From NCBI GenBank assembly GCA_028699715.1, contig JAQVUC010000050.1, positions 1-7,060 on the forward strand: DNA of 7,060 nt, in the 5' to 3' direction. The stretch's first letter is position 1, and every line of letters starts with the position of its first letter. The stretch is from Anaerolineaceae bacterium. Lineage in GTDB: Bacteria; Chloroflexota; Anaerolineae; Anaerolineales; Anaerolineaceae. Shown piece after piece: positions 6,126 through 7,060 of this stretch. The translations under genes were made by a program, and so were the position numbers. The notes below the pieces were generated by a model that saw nothing but the letters and a program-made list of their open reading frames with translations, had not been told where the DNA came from and did no database searches.

Positions 6126-7060
6126 TGGAGAAAATGGAATTTTTCCAGGCTGAGTTTAACTTTGAGAAAGCAAGCATTGAGGATTGCACCATCCTGGACT
6201 GTGATTCACTAGCGCTTCCCGGAATGTCTTTGTGCTGGAAGGTCTCTTCGCCATTGGTAAGCATACAAAGACTATCCGATTGGACGGTGTTTTTGTGGGG
6301 CTCAGCCAGGTATAAATCCGAAAGCAAATCCAGCCGCAAGGTATCTCAAGAAATGGTTGTGAGTTTATCCCAGGGCGAAAGTTTGCGCTCTTGTTTGATA
6401 AAACTTGAAGGAAGTTTTGGCGTTCTTGCATGGAACGAAAAAGAATCCCGCCTGGTTTTTGCCACTGATCCGATTGGGATGACAAAGGTTTATTACGCCG
6501 AAGATCGTGGAAAAGTCGTGATCTCATCCCATGCCCATCGTGTTGCCAGGAGACTTGGCAACCTGACCGTTTCGGGCGATGGGATTTCTCTTCTGTTTTC
6601 AGTAAAAGGCATTCCAGCTCCCTACACGGTGTTTGACAATGTTTCAGTACTAAAACCATCCGAACTAGTGAGCGTCACGAAGTATGAAAAGAAAAGCGAG
6701 GAGTATTGGTCTATTCTCGACAGCGTAAAACCATTCCACGGCTCATTGGAAGATGCCCAGGGTGAATTGCAGACCCTTCTGGAAAGGAGTTTGCTGAAAA
6801 TATGTTCTGGCAGCAACGAGCCGCTTGGTATTGCCTTGAGCAGCGGCGTGGATTCAGCCATACTGGCCGCATTGATGGTGAGGGCAGGCATACCCGTGCT
6901 GGGGCTGACAGTTGGTTACGATCCTCTTACTAGATACGATGAAACAAAAGCCGCAATCGAAAACGCGCAGCGAATAGGGCTTCCGATCGAGATGGTCAGA
7001 GTCTCTGAAGAAGATATAGCAGGTATTATTGATTTCACAACTCAATGCCTGCCAGAACCG
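6122..7060 (+). CDS. Asparagine-synthetase-like amide-forming enzyme lacking the glutaminase cysteine (3' partial)
   Basis: The frame is open from ATG 6122 to the window edge (313 codons, no stop). It has the two-domain layout of class B asparagine synthetases. The N-terminal Ntn-type domain is recognisable from LEGSFGVLAWNEKESRLVFA (95-114) and TDPIGMTKVYYA (115-126). The synthetase domain carries the ATP pyrophosphatase loop LSSGVDS (S240, S241, G242, V243, D244, S245), followed by GLTVGYDP and YDET (272-275). The N-terminus is MMEKMEFFQ: there is no Cys2 (family MCGI), and the glutamine-pocket NGE motif is not evident. Glutamine-dependent ammonia release is therefore unlikely, as in beta-lactam synthetase and lasso-peptide cyclases. 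The expected chemistry is adenylation of a carboxylate and attack by an amine or free ammonia. The start is bounded by an in-frame TGA at 6104-6106, so no longer N-terminus exists. ATG 6122 overlaps the GT2 stop (ATGA); ATG 6125 and ATG 6134 are alternatives. The coupling suggests a role in the same glycan pathway. The remaining C-terminal half, perhaps 250-300 residues, lies outside the window. Confidence 0.88.
   Translation, partial: MMEKMEFFQAEFNFEKASIEDCTILDCDSLALPGMSLCWKVSSPLVSIQRLSDWTVFLWGSARYKSESKSSRKVSQEMVVSLSQGESLRSCLIKLEGSFGVLAWNEKESRLVFATDPIGMTKVYYAEDRGKVVISSHAHRVARRLGNLTVSGDGISLLFSVKGIPAPYTVFDNVSVLKPSELVSVTKYEKKSEEYWSILDSVKPFHGSLEDAQGELQTLLERSLLKICSGSNEPLGIALSSGVDSAILAALMVRAGIPVLGLTVGYDPLTRYDETKAAIENAQRIGLPIEMVRVSEEDIAGIIDFTTQCLPEP

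Noticed and set aside
6156..6659. Minus-strand open frame of 167 codons opposite the asparagine-synthetase-like gene
   Set aside because: The plus strand here encodes recognisable Ntn-domain motifs, and the minus product has low-complexity, non-family-like content with no ribosome site. It is a shadow frame. The same holds for the minus frames at 6622-6891 and 6854-7045.
6122..7060. Lasso-peptide cyclase as the identity of the asparagine-synthetase-like gene
   Set aside because: Lasso cyclases share the missing cysteine, but no precursor peptide, PqqD-like recognition element or transglutaminase-like protease is visible in the window. All neighbours are glycosyltransferases. It stays possible only if such genes lie downstream.

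Overview
The window is a bacterial surface-glycan (exopolysaccharide, capsule or glycolipid) gene cluster. All intact reading frames belong to envelope-glycan chemistry: two related polytopic membrane proteins with a GT-C look, two cytosolic GT4-type glycosyltransferases, one GT2 rhamnosyltransferase-like enzyme, and the start of an asparagine-synthetase-like ATP-dependent amide-forming enzyme. Base composition is moderate, a GGAGG ribosome-binding site is used, and non-ATG starts occur. The style of the membrane proteins (many TM segments followed by a roughly 130-residue extracytoplasmic tail) recalls Chloroflexota of the Anaerolineae type, but that is an impression from family knowledge, not something the window proves.

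Layout: positions 1-90 hold the tail of an upstream reading frame, or the missing 5' part of the next one. 90-902 (+) is a four-TM protein with a C-terminal soluble domain. 948-2849 (+) is a full-length membrane protein of about 633 residues whose second half is paralogous to it. 2871-4034 (+) is a GT4 glycosyltransferase that appears to start at a CTG codon behind a perfect Shine-Dalgarno sequence. 4039-5133 (-) is a second GT4-like glycosyltransferase, convergent with the first; the two stop codons are only 4 nt apart. 5134-5201 is a short divergent promoter region with a palindromic -10 element. 5202-6125 (+) is a GT2 enzyme, probably made from a leaderless message. 6122-7060 (+) is the asparagine-synthetase-like gene, overlapping the GT2 stop by ATGA and running off the right edge.

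Inferred division of labour: the three cytosolic glycosyltransferases would build a lipid-linked glycan from nucleotide sugars. The two membrane proteins would transfer lipid-phosphate-linked sugars on the outer face, or otherwise process the chain. The asparagine-synthetase-like enzyme could amidate a carboxylate or join an amine to one, on a sugar or another small molecule. It lacks the N-terminal nucleophilic cysteine needed to draw ammonia from glutamine. No tRNA, rRNA, CRISPR array, insertion sequence or integrase was seen, and no gene-free stretch exceeds 70 bases.
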